From Isosphaeraceae bacterium EP7 (GTDB lineage: Bacteria; Planctomycetota; Planctomycetia; Isosphaerales; Isosphaeraceae), in contig CP151667.1 of NCBI GenBank assembly GCA_038400315.1, positions 2,367,174-2,431,173 of the forward strand: a DNA stretch of 64,000 nucleotides, written 5' to 3'. The notes under the pieces are model-generated. The model searched no databases and had not been told where the DNA came from. It saw nothing but the letters and a program-made list of their open reading frames with translations. Both the position numbers and the translations under genes were made by a program. This document shows, in pieces, positions 24,547 through 33,953 of this stretch (position 1 is its first letter; every line of letters begins with the position of its first letter).

Positions 24547-26961
24547 CTATTTCAGATCGACGGTCACCTTGCCGATCTTGCCGGTGAACTTGTTGTCGCG
24601 TTCCTTGTAATCGTCGGTCACCGGTGTCTCGCCATCGAGGCCGACGTCCGCGCCTTCGTCGGCCGAGAAGATGTTGGCCTGCGTGCGGTCGATCCGCCCC
24701 TCGGCGACCTTCTCACCGTCGACGAAGATCGTGCCCTTGCCGCCCTTGCCCTGACCGCCGTCGTACACGAACTCGTAGCGGATCGTCACCTTGCCCTCGG
24801 GCAGCGGTTTGGGAGCAGCAACCTTATATGAACTGAGGCCGAGGAAGTTGTACGTGTAAGCCGGCTTGCCATCCTTGACGTACAAACTCCATCCGCCGAA
24901 TCGCCCGGCCTGGGACAGGATCACGCCGTTCACGCCACCTTTCGGAACCTGGACCTCGGCGGTGATGGTGTGCGACTTGTTCTTGGTGTTGATGAAGACG
25001 TTCTCCGTCATCCCGATCATGCCCTCGTAGACCGTGAGCGAGGTGCGGCCTGCCATCAGGTCGGGACGACCCGCGAGAGCGGCATTCGCACGCTCGATCA
25101 CGCGATCATCGAGCGGCAAGGCATGGTTTTTGGTGGCCTCCTTCAGGAAAAGCTCCTGCAATTCCTTGAGCTTCTCGGGATGCTTCGCGGCCACATCGTT
25201 CGCCGAGCTGAAGTCCTCGTCGACGTGGTACAGCTCCCACTTGTCTTCGAGGAATGGCCTCCGTGGTGTCATCTCCCAGGCGGCACGGTGAACGGTGTGG
25301 GCCAACCAGCCGTCGTGGTAGATGCCGCGGTTACCGAAGATCTCGAAGTACTGCGTCTTGTGCCGGTCCTTCGCCTTCGCGTCCGCGAACGAGTACAGCA
25401 TGCTCACGCCTTCGATGGGCGTCTGGGGCGTGGTGTTGACCACCGTGGGTTCGGGCAGGCCGGCCGCTTCGAGGATCGTCGGTGCGATGTCGATGACGTG
25501 ATGCCACTGCGAACGAATCTCGCCCTTGGCCGCGATCCCCTCGGGCCAGTGGATCACCATTCCGTTGCGAGTGCCGCCGTAGCTGCCGGCGACTTGCTTC
25601 GTCCAGGCGAACGGCGCGTCGCCGGCCACGGCCCAACCGGCGGCGTAGTGGCCGTAGGAGCTCGGGCCGCCCAGTTCGTCGAGATGCTTGAGGATCTCAG
25701 GCACCGTTTCCGGTACGCCGTTGAAGTACGTCATTTCATTGAAAAGCCCGTTCATGGTGCCTTCGCCGCTCGCGCCGTTGTCGCCGACGATGTAGAAGAC
25801 GAGCGTGTTGTCCAACTGACCGAGGTCGTCGATAGCCTGGATGACGCGGCCGACTTCGTAGTCGGCATATTCGCCGAACCCGGCGAAGACCTCCATCTGG
25901 CGGGCGAAGAGTCGCTTCTCGTCGACGCCGAGTTTGTCCCAATCCTTGATGGCATCGGGCTTGGGCGCGAGCTTCGTACCGGAGGGGACGACGCCGAGCT
26001 TGATCTGGCGGGAAAGCGTCTCTTCACGAAGCGTGTCCCAGCCCTGGTCGAATTTGCCCTTATACTTGGCGATCCACTCCTTCGGCACGTGATGCGGGGC
26101 GTGCGTTGCACCAGGCGCGAAGTAGGTGAAAAACGGCTTGTCAGGCGTCAGCGATTTCTGGAAGTTCGTCCACTTGATCGCCTGGTTGGCGAGGTCCGTC
26201 ATGAGGTGGTAGTTCGGGTCCTTCGGTACCTCGATGCGGGTCATGTCCTCGTAGATCGCCGGGGACCACTGGTTCGCCTCGCCGCCGATGAATCCGTAGA
26301 ACTTGTCGAAGCCGGCGCGGGTCGGCCACCGGTCGGTCGGGCCGGACGGGCTCACTTCCCAGGCGGCGGTCTCATGCGACTTGCCGAAGGCGGACGTGCT
26401 GTACCCATTGAGCCGCAACATCTCCGCCAGCGGTGCTACGCTGTTCGGGCGTTGCCCGGTCTGGCCTGGGAATGCGGTGGCAGTCTCGGTGATCGATCCC
26501 ATGTTACAGACGTGATGATTGCGTCCGGTCAGCAAGGCAGCGCGGCTCGGCGAGCAGAGTGCAGTGGTGTGGAACTGGTTGTATCTCAGGCCGCCCTTGG
26601 CCATTTTCTCTAGCGTCGGCATGTGGATCGGTCCGCCGAAGGCGCTGGACTGACCGAAGCCCATGTCGTCGATCAGCACGACAAGCACGTTCGGGGCCTT
26701 GGCAGGCGCCTTGACCTCAAACCGCGGCGGGGCCTTCGCGTTGCGGGCGTCGAGTTCGGTGATCGGCGGGAGCTTCGGCTCAAGAATCGGCAGGACCGTC
26801 CGGTCGAGTTTGAACGTCTGCTGGTCGTCGACCGAGGAGTTCGGACCCAAGTCCGCGGCCGTCGCGAGTCCGGGACCTGCCGTGCCGTTCACCGCCGCAT
26901 GGCCTAACGCCATGCATACGGCGAGAACTAAGATCGTCAGCCATGTCATGACTCTCTTCAC
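24547..26961 (-). CDS. Secreted arylsulfatase (sulfatase family, formylglycine type)
   Basis: 804 residues from a GTG with GAGGAG upstream. A signal peptide (TWLTILVLAVCMALGHAA) shows export. The catalytic domain starts with NVLVVLIDDMGFG, whose Asp98-Asp99 bind calcium. Cys136 in ALCSPSRAALLTGRN is the CxPxR site converted to formylglycine. GDNGASGEG supplies the distal metal ligands. The last 130 residues (GGWSLYVKDGKP, IFVDGEKVAEG) form a beta-rich, lectin-like domain seen in large arylsulfatases. It should remove sulfate esters from polysaccharides or aryl substrates outside the cytoplasm. No sulfatase-maturing enzyme is in the window. It is divergent from the cytochrome/DUF1553 gene and convergent with the TolC-like gene. 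Confidence 0.93.
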   Translation of the reverse strand: MKRVMTWLTILVLAVCMALGHAAVNGTAGPGLATAADLGPNSSVDDQQTFKLDRTVLPILEPKLPPITELDARNAKAPPRFEVKAPAKAPNVLVVLIDDMGFGQSSAFGGPIHMPTLEKMAKGGLRYNQFHTTALCSPSRAALLTGRNHHVCNMGSITETATAFPGQTGQRPNSVAPLAEMLRLNGYSTSAFGKSHETAAWEVSPSGPTDRWPTRAGFDKFYGFIGGEANQWSPAIYEDMTRIEVPKDPNYHLMTDLANQAIKWTNFQKSLTPDKPFFTYFAPGATHAPHHVPKEWIAKYKGKFDQGWDTLREETLSRQIKLGVVPSGTKLAPKPDAIKDWDKLGVDEKRLFARQMEVFAGFGEYADYEVGRVIQAIDDLGQLDNTLVFYIVGDNGASGEGTMNGLFNEMTYFNGVPETVPEILKHLDELGGPSSYGHYAAGWAVAGDAPFAWTKQVAGSYGGTRNGMVIHWPEGIAAKGEIRSQWHHVIDIAPTILEAAGLPEPTVVNTTPQTPIEGVSMLYSFADAKAKDRHKTQYFEIFGNRGIYHDGWLAHTVHRAAWEMTPRRPFLEDKWELYHVDEDFSSANDVAAKHPEKLKELQELFLKEATKNHALPLDDRVIERANAALAGRPDLMAGRTSLTVYEGMIGMTENVFINTKNKSHTITAEVQVPKGGVNGVILSQAGRFGGWSLYVKDGKPAYTYNFLGLSSYKVAAPKPLPEGKVTIRYEFVYDGGQGKGGKGTIFVDGEKVAEGRIDRTQANIFSADEGADVGLDGETPVTDDYKERDNKFTGKIGKVTVDLK

Positions 26962-27477
26962 GATGGAAACTCCTCGATGTCATCGGGTGAGAACTCAGAC
27001 ACTTCGCAGTCGGTCGCCGTCAGGCATGCGGGACGCGTGATCGTCAGTCCCGGGGGACGACTACGGACTTCCAGTCGGTCTTCTGTGCTCGGCTCACCAT
27101 GACCAGCCGTGCTCCCGCTCGGCTTACGCGATCCCGCGCCAGGCGTCGTCGTGTTCGACAAGTCGCTTCAGCGACCGCAGCTTACTGCTCCGGAAGTTGC
27201 ATCGCATGGTGGTAACGACCCGTTGTTGGCGTTTCCTACGGATAGGAACTGTGTGCAGGAGGTCTACAGGGCAGGACTTCGCCATTCTGAGGGGAGTAAG
27301 ACGACCAGGATTGCCGGCAAGGATTTACTCCCGCACGATCTCACGATGTGGCCGGCCTGTGAGTCGCTCCTGTCTCACGTCAGCCTCATGGAATGTGAAA
27401 CATTGATTTCATCGGACCGCTCGACGCGTTATGATGCTGTCGGGTCGGGAGCCGCAAGGGTTCTCTCGAGGCATTCG
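26962..27477. other. Divergent intergenic region, 516 bases
   Basis: This lies between the divergent sulfatase and cytochrome/DUF1553 genes and should contain both promoters. An open frame upstream of the cytochrome gene (from 27109) is in phase with it but lacks coding character before the signal peptide. TATGAT at 27430-27435 could be a -10 box, without a well-spaced -35. Confidence 0.4.
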
Positions 27478-30400
27478 ATGATTCGACGAACGCAACCCCG
27501 CAACATCCTGCGAGGCTGGACGCTGACGCTGATCCTCGCCCTTCCTGCGATGGGTGCGGGAGACGTCGCGGAACGCGACTTCTTCGAGGCGAGGGTCCGC
27601 CCTGTCCTCGTCAAGCATTGCTACGCGTGCCACTCGGCCGGGGCGTCGAAGGCCAAGGGTGGTCTGCGGCTCGACGACCGCCAGGCCACGCTCGCCGGTG
27701 GCCACTCGGGGCCCGCCCTTGATCCGGGCAAGCCCGACGAGAGCCTGATCATCCAGGCGATCGAGCAGGGGGGCGCTGTCGAGTCGATGCCGCCCAAGGG
27801 CAAACTGCCCGACACGGCAATTGCGGACCTCCGCAGGTGGGTCGAACGTGGCGCGTTCGATCCCCGCGAGCCGGCCACATCGCCGATTGTTGCCGCGGAG
27901 GCCGACCCCTGGGCGCTCAGGCCCGTCGTTCGGCCGATCGTCCCGACTCCCGAGGCCGATGGGCGACGCTGGGTGCGAGGTCCGATCGACGCATTCATCC
28001 TCGACCGCCTCGTTCGGGAAGGGCTGGCCCCCTCAACCGAGGCAAACCGACGGACACTAATCCGGCGCGTGACCTTCGACCTTCTCGGCTTGCCCCCCAC
28101 GCCCGGTGAAATCGATGCCTTCGTAGCCGACCAGTCCCCCGACGCCTACGAGCGTCTGGTCGACCGCCTGCTGGCCAGCCCGCACTACGGCGAGCGCTGG
28201 GCCCGTCGGTGGATGGATCTGGCTCACTATGCCGAGACCCACGGCCACGATCAGGACCGGGTCCGGCCCAACGCCTGGCCGTATCGCGACTATCTCATCA
28301 ACGCATTCAACGTCGACAAGCCATACGCTCGATTCGTGCGCGAGCAGGTGGCCGCCGACGCCCTCTATCCCGACGAGCCGGGGCTGGCCGTGGCGATGGG
28401 CTTCCTGGCGGCCGGGCCCTGGGACGAAAGCTCGCTGCGCGACATCCGCGAGGACAGCATCGACCGCCAGGCGGGTTATTACCTCGACCGCGACGACATG
28501 GTGGCCACGGTGATGTCCACCTTCGTCAGCAGCACCGTGCACTGCGCACGCTGTCATGATCATAAGTTCGATCCCATCAGCCAGTCAGAATACTACGGGC
28601 TCCAGGCCGTCTTCGCCGGTGTGGGACGGGCCGACCGAGCCTACGATGCCGACCCCAACCTAGCCAAACTGCGTCGCGACCTGACGGCACGGCGAAAGGC
28701 ACTGACGAACAAGGAACCCGGCCTGATGGCGTCGCTGCTGGACGACACGACGCAGGCCGATGTCGCCTCTTGGGCTGCCACGCGGAAGGGGCCGCTCGTC
28801 CCCTGGACGGTGCTGAACCCCTCGGAGATGAAGGCCGAGGGAGGGACGACCCTGACACTCCAGCCCGACCGATCGATCCTGGCCGAAGGGCCTCAGCCGT
28901 CCGAGGGCACCTACACGATTATTGCCACAACAGACCTGCCGGGTATCACCGCGGCGAGGCTTGAGTTGCTGCCCGACGACCGCCTGCCCAGCAAGGGCCC
29001 GGGGCGAGCCGGCAACGGTAACCTGCATCTGACCGAACTGGTTGTCTCGCACTCATCGACCTCGGCCCCCGATCGTTGGCGGCCAGTGAAGATCGCCGGA
29101 TCGATGGCCGACTACGACCAGCCCGGTTGGGGGATCGCCGGTGCCATCGACGGCGACCCGAAGACGGCCTGGGGCATCTATCCCGAGGTCGGCAAGCCGC
29201 ACGAGGGGGTCTTCGAATTCGGCGAGAACATCGGGGCCTCGTCGCTCCAGTTCGTGCTCCGACAGACCTTCCCGGCCGGCCACCCGATCGGACGATTCCG
29301 GATCTCGATCACGAACGCCCTGCGTCCGGTCCGCACGGGCTCGCCTCCGGGGCCGCTCGCCGTCCTCCTAGACATCCCGGCCGAGCATCGGACGACCGAC
29401 CAGAAGCGAGAGCTTGCGGCGATCTACCTGGCCGAGACCCTGGACCGTCAGATTGCCGCGTTGCCGCCGCAGCAGCTCGTCTATTCGGGCACGAGCGACT
29501 TCGCCCCCGACGGCAGCCACAAACCGACCTCCACCCCGAGGCCCGTCTTCATCCTCAATCGAGGCGAGATCCGTCAGCCTGGGGCGGCGGCCGTGCCGGG
29601 TGCCCTCGGCTGCGTTGCTGGCCTCGTCTCGCGGTTCGACCGACCAAGCGAGGCCGAACGACGCGCCGAGCTAGCCCGATGGCTGGCCGATCCGGGCAAC
29701 CCGCTTACCTGGAGGTCGATCGTCAACAGGGCCTGGCAGGCTCACTTCGGCCGCGGGCTGGTCGACACGCCCAACGACTTCGGGCGGATGGGCAGCAAGC
29801 CGTCCCATCCCGAATTGCTCGACTGGCTTGCCTGGACGTTTCGCGAGGGCGGGGGCTCGCTGAAGTCGCTCGACCGGATCATCGTCACGTCGGCCTCCTA
29901 TCGCCAGAGGTCGGACCACAACCAAACCGGGGCGAAGGTCGACGCTGACAACCGTCTGCTCTGGCGGATGAACGTGGCCAGGCTCGACGCCGAGTCGATC
30001 CGCGACGCGATGCTGGCCGCCTCGGGACGGCTCGATTCGATGATGGGCGGCCCTTCGGTTCAGCACTTCGCGATGGGCAAGGGGGTGCACGTCACGCCCA
30101 CGGTCGACTACACGGCGTATGACTGGGACTCGCCCGGCGCTGGCAGGCGGAGCGTCTACCGATTTCTGTTCCGGACGCTGCCCGACCCGTTCATGGAAGT
30201 CTTCGACGCCGCGGATTCGTCGCAGTTGACCGCCACGCGAAACGCTTCGGTCACGGCGCTCCAGGCCCTTGCACTCCTGAACGACCCGTTTGTGATCCGC
30301 CAGGCCGAGCATTTCGCAGAGCGGCTGGCGGGGCTCGCACCAGACGACGCAGGCCGGGTTCGCGAAGGGTACCGGCTCGCCGTCGGTCGTGAGCCCGAAC

Positions 30401-30501
30401 TGGCCGAGGTCCGCGAGTGGGTCGAGTACGGCCGGAGGCATGGCCTGGCGAACTTCTGCCGGATGCTCCTCAACAGCAGTGAATTCCTGTTCATCCCGTG
30501 A
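27478..30501 (+). CDS. Planctomycete cytochrome C / DUF1549 / DUF1553 protein (PSD1 type) with an inserted binding-like domain
   Basis: I start at the ATG at 27478 (GAGG upstream), giving 1007 residues that begin with a signal peptide (TLTLILALPAMGAGD). A PSCyt1 haem-c-like motif CYACH is at residues 48-52, followed by the DUF1549 domain (PIDAFILDRLVREGL, RVTFDLLGLPPTPGEIDAFV, ASPHYGERWARRWMD). A second CARCHDHKFDP sits near residue 355. A region of about 200 residues is inserted (around GAIDGDPKTAWGIYP) that resembles an F5/8-type-C sugar-binding fold. DUF1553 ends the protein (SKPSHPELLDWLAWTFREGG). These planctomycete proteins are secreted; their reaction is not established. It overlaps the DUF1501 gene by four bases (GTGA), the standard pairing. 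Confidence 0.9.
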   Translation: MIRRTQPRNILRGWTLTLILALPAMGAGDVAERDFFEARVRPVLVKHCYACHSAGASKAKGGLRLDDRQATLAGGHSGPALDPGKPDESLIIQAIEQGGAVESMPPKGKLPDTAIADLRRWVERGAFDPREPATSPIVAAEADPWALRPVVRPIVPTPEADGRRWVRGPIDAFILDRLVREGLAPSTEANRRTLIRRVTFDLLGLPPTPGEIDAFVADQSPDAYERLVDRLLASPHYGERWARRWMDLAHYAETHGHDQDRVRPNAWPYRDYLINAFNVDKPYARFVREQVAADALYPDEPGLAVAMGFLAAGPWDESSLRDIREDSIDRQAGYYLDRDDMVATVMSTFVSSTVHCARCHDHKFDPISQSEYYGLQAVFAGVGRADRAYDADPNLAKLRRDLTARRKALTNKEPGLMASLLDDTTQADVASWAATRKGPLVPWTVLNPSEMKAEGGTTLTLQPDRSILAEGPQPSEGTYTIIATTDLPGITAARLELLPDDRLPSKGPGRAGNGNLHLTELVVSHSSTSAPDRWRPVKIAGSMADYDQPGWGIAGAIDGDPKTAWGIYPEVGKPHEGVFEFGENIGASSLQFVLRQTFPAGHPIGRFRISITNALRPVRTGSPPGPLAVLLDIPAEHRTTDQKRELAAIYLAETLDRQIAALPPQQLVYSGTSDFAPDGSHKPTSTPRPVFILNRGEIRQPGAAAVPGALGCVAGLVSRFDRPSEAERRAELARWLADPGNPLTWRSIVNRAWQAHFGRGLVDTPNDFGRMGSKPSHPELLDWLAWTFREGGGSLKSLDRIIVTSASYRQRSDHNQTGAKVDADNRLLWRMNVARLDAESIRDAMLAASGRLDSMMGGPSVQHFAMGKGVHVTPTVDYTAYDWDSPGAGRRSVYRFLFRTLPDPFMEVFDAADSSQLTATRNASVTALQALALLNDPFVIRQAEHFAERLAGLAPDDAGRVREGYRLAVGREPELAEVREWVEYGRRHGLANFCRMLLNSSEFLFIP

Positions 30502-31973
30502 CGATCGATCGGGAACTTCACCGGATGCAGACCGAGGGCTGGGACATGCACGGGCGGATTTCGCGACGCGAGATGCTCTGGGGCTTGGGGGGTGGCCTTG
30601 GCGGCATTGCGCTGGCCGAGATGCTCGGCCGCGGCCGGGCGCTGGCGGGAACGGACGAGGTCCCGCTCGGGCTCAACGGCGGCCTGCATCATCCGGCGAA
30701 AGCCAGGCGAATGGTGCAGATTTTCCTCAATGGCGGCGTCAGCCAGATGGACACCTTCGATCGCAAGCCGGAACTGGACCGCCTGCACGGTCAGGCGTTC
30801 GATCCCGGCGAGCATGTCGAAGGGGTCACCAGCGTTCCCGGGCAAGTGATGAAGTCGCCGTTTGCATTCCGACAGCACGGCGAGTCAGGCCGCTGGGTGA
30901 GCGACGTCTTCCCGCACCTGGCGACCCGCGTGGACGACCTGGCATTCCTGATGGCGGTGACCTCGAAGACCAACGTCCACGGCCCGGCCAGCTACCTGAT
31001 GAATACGGGGTTTCTCACCCCGGGATTCCCCTGCATGGGGGCCTGGGTCTCGTACGGACTGGGTGCGTTGGGCGACAATTTACCGACGTTCGTCGTGCTG
31101 CCCGACCCTAAGGGCCTGCCCTACAACGCCAAGGGCAACTTCTCGGCGGGATTTCTGCCGATGGCCCACCAGGGGACCCCGATCAACGCGGCCGCCCCCG
31201 ACCCGATTCCCGACCTCTTCCCCCCGAAATCGGCGAAATCGCTGACGGCCGAGTCCGAGCGAGAAGGACTGATGCGACTGGCGGCGATGAACGGTCGGCA
31301 CGCGGCAAACCATCCGGGCGACTCGCGGCTCGAGTCGCGAATTGCCTCCTACGAGTTGGCCGCCCGGATGCAGCTGAGCGCCCCCGAGGCGCTGGACCTG
31401 GCCGGCGAGACCAAGTTGACTAGGCGACTCTACGGGATGGACGAACCCGAGACGGCCGACTTCGGCCGCCGCTGCCTGCTGGCCCGGCGTCTGCTAGAAC
31501 GGGGTGTCCGGTTCGTGCAGGTCTGGAGCGGCGCGGGCGGTCCCAAGGACAACTGGGACAACCACAGCGATATCCCCAAGGAGCTGCCGGCCATCGCTCG
31601 CAGCGTCGATCGGCCGACCGCCGGGTTGCTCGCCGACCTGAAAGCTCGCGGCCTGCTCGATGACACGCTGGTCGTCTGGTCCACCGAGTTCGGACGGATG
31701 CCGTTCACCCAGGGGGCCACAGGGCGCGACCATAACGGCGGCACCTCCGTCGCCTGGCTGGCAGGGGCTGGTGTGAAAGCGGGGGTGGCCCATGGCGAGA
31801 GCGATCTCTGGTCATGGCGGGCTGCCGCAGGTGCGACGTCAGGGTACGACCTGCACGCGACCATCCTCCATCTCCTCGGGATCGACCACGAACGACTGGT
31901 CGTCCGCCACGACGGGATCGATCGCCGGCTCACCGACGTCCACGGCAGGTTGATCCCGGAAATCCTGGCCTAA
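30498..31973 (+). CDS. DUF1501 protein with Tat signal
   Basis: 491 residues from a GTG overlapping the upstream stop (GTGA); ATGs at 30525 and 30546 are alternatives. RISRREMLWGLGGGLGGIAL (residues 20-39) is a twin-arginine signal, so the protein is exported folded. The DUF1501 body has MVQIFLNGGVSQMDTFDRKP near the start, GMDEPETADFGRRCLLARRL and VWSTEFGRMPFTQG; the family is distantly related to sulfatases and alkaline phosphatases. The DUF1501 partner always lies beside a DUF1549/DUF1553 gene in planctomycetes and is thought to act with it at the cell envelope, but no activity is established. Confidence 0.9.
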   Translation: MTIDRELHRMQTEGWDMHGRISRREMLWGLGGGLGGIALAEMLGRGRALAGTDEVPLGLNGGLHHPAKARRMVQIFLNGGVSQMDTFDRKPELDRLHGQAFDPGEHVEGVTSVPGQVMKSPFAFRQHGESGRWVSDVFPHLATRVDDLAFLMAVTSKTNVHGPASYLMNTGFLTPGFPCMGAWVSYGLGALGDNLPTFVVLPDPKGLPYNAKGNFSAGFLPMAHQGTPINAAAPDPIPDLFPPKSAKSLTAESEREGLMRLAAMNGRHAANHPGDSRLESRIASYELAARMQLSAPEALDLAGETKLTRRLYGMDEPETADFGRRCLLARRLLERGVRFVQVWSGAGGPKDNWDNHSDIPKELPAIARSVDRPTAGLLADLKARGLLDDTLVVWSTEFGRMPFTQGATGRDHNGGTSVAWLAGAGVKAGVAHGESDLWSWRAAAGATSGYDLHATILHLLGIDHERLVVRHDGIDRRLTDVHGRLIPEILA

Positions 31974-32119
31974 CGTGACGGACCGTGAGACAAGATCGAT
32001 CCCCGTCGCGCCCGGCTCGGGTCCAGGACCTTCCCGCGCCTCGTCCAACTGACCGACGAGATCCTCAGTTCCAGTCACGGCCATCCAGAATGCTACCTCG
32101 CGCAGAAAGCCAGCGACCC

Positions 32120-33715
32120 ATGCCCGAAAACGTGCCACGCCCCAAGACGTGCTTGCCCGATTGGGACGTTGCGGAGCTTCCCGAACCGCATCCATTGAGT
32201 TGGCGGAACTGGACGCGGTTTATCGGTCCGGGCGTCGTGATGATGGGCATTCAGATCGGTGGCGGCGAGTGGCTGCTCGGCCCGGAGGTCACCGCCAAGT
32301 ACGGCGGCGGACTGATGTGGATCGCCACGATCGCCATCATCCTTCAAGTTTTCTACAATATCGAATGCGGCCGATACTCTCTTTACTGCGGCGAGCCCGT
32401 CTTCACAGGCTTTCTCCGCACCCGACCGGGCCCTCGATTCTGGATGGGGTTCATCCTCTTCCTGAACCTCAGCGCCCTGATCCCCGGCCTCTCGACCCAT
32501 GGCGCCGCGATGGCGGCGTCACTCTGGCTGGACCGACCGCCGACGCAGGCGGACAGCAAGCTCGTCACGGGCCTGGCCTACGTGTTCCTCCTGGCCGTCG
32601 CGCTGCCGGTCCTGGTCGGGGGAAAGGTCTATAACATGCTCCAGGCGATCATGATGGCGAAGGTCGCCGTGGTTCTGGGGTTCTGTCTGATCGTGGGCGT
32701 GCTCTTCGTCAGCCCTGAGAACTGGTGGAATGTGTTCAGCGGCTTCGCGAAGTTCGGCACGGTCCCCACCGTCGTCGATGGCCGCGAGACGACCGTCAAC
32801 CTCGTCAGTCACTGGGCGAACGGGGAGGAGTGGCCCCTGATCGCGCTTGGGAACATCGCCGTACTCGGGGCGTTCGCGGGCTACGCAGGTGGGGGGGGTC
32901 TTTCGAACGCCACATACGGCAACTTCGTGCGAGATAAGGGCTGGGGGATGGGCAGTGTCGTCGGGGCCATCCCCAGCGCCATCGGCGGACGCCACGTGAC
33001 GCTTAGCCACATCGGCAAGGTGTTCGTCATCGACGCCGAGAACCTGCGGCGATGGAAGGTCTGGTGGCGGTACGTCCTGATCGATCAAATCTATGTCTGG
33101 GCCCCTGGCTGCTTCATGGGAATGGCCCTTCCTGCGCTACTCTCTCTCGAGTTCGCGCCGAATTCCCCGCTCGTGGGCGCGAAGCTCGATTGGGCGCAAT
33201 CGCTCATCACGGCCGATGGCATCCGGCATTCCCCACACTTCCTGGCGACGACGGCGAAGTCGATGTGGATCGCAACGGTGTTGGTCGGGATGATGGTGAT
33301 GCTGCCCAGTCAGATGTCGATCGTCGACGACTTCAGCCGCCGCTGGACCGACATGATCTGGTCCGGCAACCGCCGGGTCCGCGAGTCGCTGGTAGGCCAT
33401 CAGGCAGGGCGGATTTACTACTCGATCCTGTGCACCTACGTGATCTGGACGGTGGTCGCGGCCTACGTGTTCAGCACCTACGGCACACCCAAGCTGATGA
33501 CCCTGGTGATTGCCAACCTCAACAATCTGGCGATCGGCTTGACCGCCTTCCATCTGCTATGGATCAACGTCACGCTATTACCCACCGAGCTAAGGCCGCG
33601 GTGGTATCAGCGAGCGGGACTCGCGGCGTGCGGGGTCTTCTATCTGTCGATGGCGGCGTTGGTATTCGTGACGAAACAATGGCCGATAATCCAGCAAATG
33701 CTAGGACGCTCGTGA
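32120..33715 (+). CDS. Nramp-like transporter lacking the canonical metal-site motifs
   Basis: The frame opens at 31985, but the protein most likely starts at the ATG at 32120 (MPENVPRPKT), giving 531 residues; an ATG at 32090 is possible. Eleven or so membrane helices are predicted. RFIGPGVVMMGIQIGGGEW matches Nramp helix 1, but the metal-binding Asp-Pro-Gly-Asn of true Nramp proteins is replaced by IGGGEW. The helix 6 region (LGAFAGYAGGGGLSNATYG) lacks Met-Pro-His. MMVMLPSQMSIVDDFSRRW is a conserved later loop. It belongs to the broader APC/Nramp fold but may not carry divalent metals. It follows the DUF1501 gene by about 150 bases, possibly co-transcribed. Confidence 0.8.
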   Translation: MPENVPRPKTCLPDWDVAELPEPHPLSWRNWTRFIGPGVVMMGIQIGGGEWLLGPEVTAKYGGGLMWIATIAIILQVFYNIECGRYSLYCGEPVFTGFLRTRPGPRFWMGFILFLNLSALIPGLSTHGAAMAASLWLDRPPTQADSKLVTGLAYVFLLAVALPVLVGGKVYNMLQAIMMAKVAVVLGFCLIVGVLFVSPENWWNVFSGFAKFGTVPTVVDGRETTVNLVSHWANGEEWPLIALGNIAVLGAFAGYAGGGGLSNATYGNFVRDKGWGMGSVVGAIPSAIGGRHVTLSHIGKVFVIDAENLRRWKVWWRYVLIDQIYVWAPGCFMGMALPALLSLEFAPNSPLVGAKLDWAQSLITADGIRHSPHFLATTAKSMWIATVLVGMMVMLPSQMSIVDDFSRRWTDMIWSGNRRVRESLVGHQAGRIYYSILCTYVIWTVVAAYVFSTYGTPKLMTLVIANLNNLAIGLTAFHLLWINVTLLPTELRPRWYQRAGLAACGVFYLSMAALVFVTKQWPIIQQMLGRS

Positions 33716-33724
33716 GTCATGTGT

Positions 33725-33746
33725 CCGGGTGAGGCCGTTCACCCGG
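33725..33746 (+). terminator. Hairpin after the Nramp-like gene
   Basis: CCGGGTGA (33725-33732) pairs perfectly with TCACCCGG (33739-33746) across a six-base loop, ten bases past the stop codon. A second small hairpin (GTGCC-TCG-GGCAC) follows at about 33750-33762. There is no T tract. Confidence 0.45.
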
Positions 33747-33953
33747 CCGGTGCCTCGGGCACTCCTGGAAGGTGCACCCGCACACCGACGCAGCGCCCCC
33801 TGCATACGGACACAGCCCCCCCTGAGTTCCCCGGCACGAGGCGAACTACCCGGCGTCTCGTGCCGCGGACATTCCTTCAACTTGATTTGATGAGATAAGG
33901 GAGAACGGGCCTGAATCAACGGCGCTGGCCGCCTCGTCCGAACGCAGGCGGTT

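Noticed and set aside
24970-26613. 547-codon plus-strand frame opposite the sulfatase gene
   Set aside because: It is a long antisense shadow, common in GC-rich DNA. The minus-strand frame carries the CxPxR sulfatase site and a signal peptide, while this frame has no motif.
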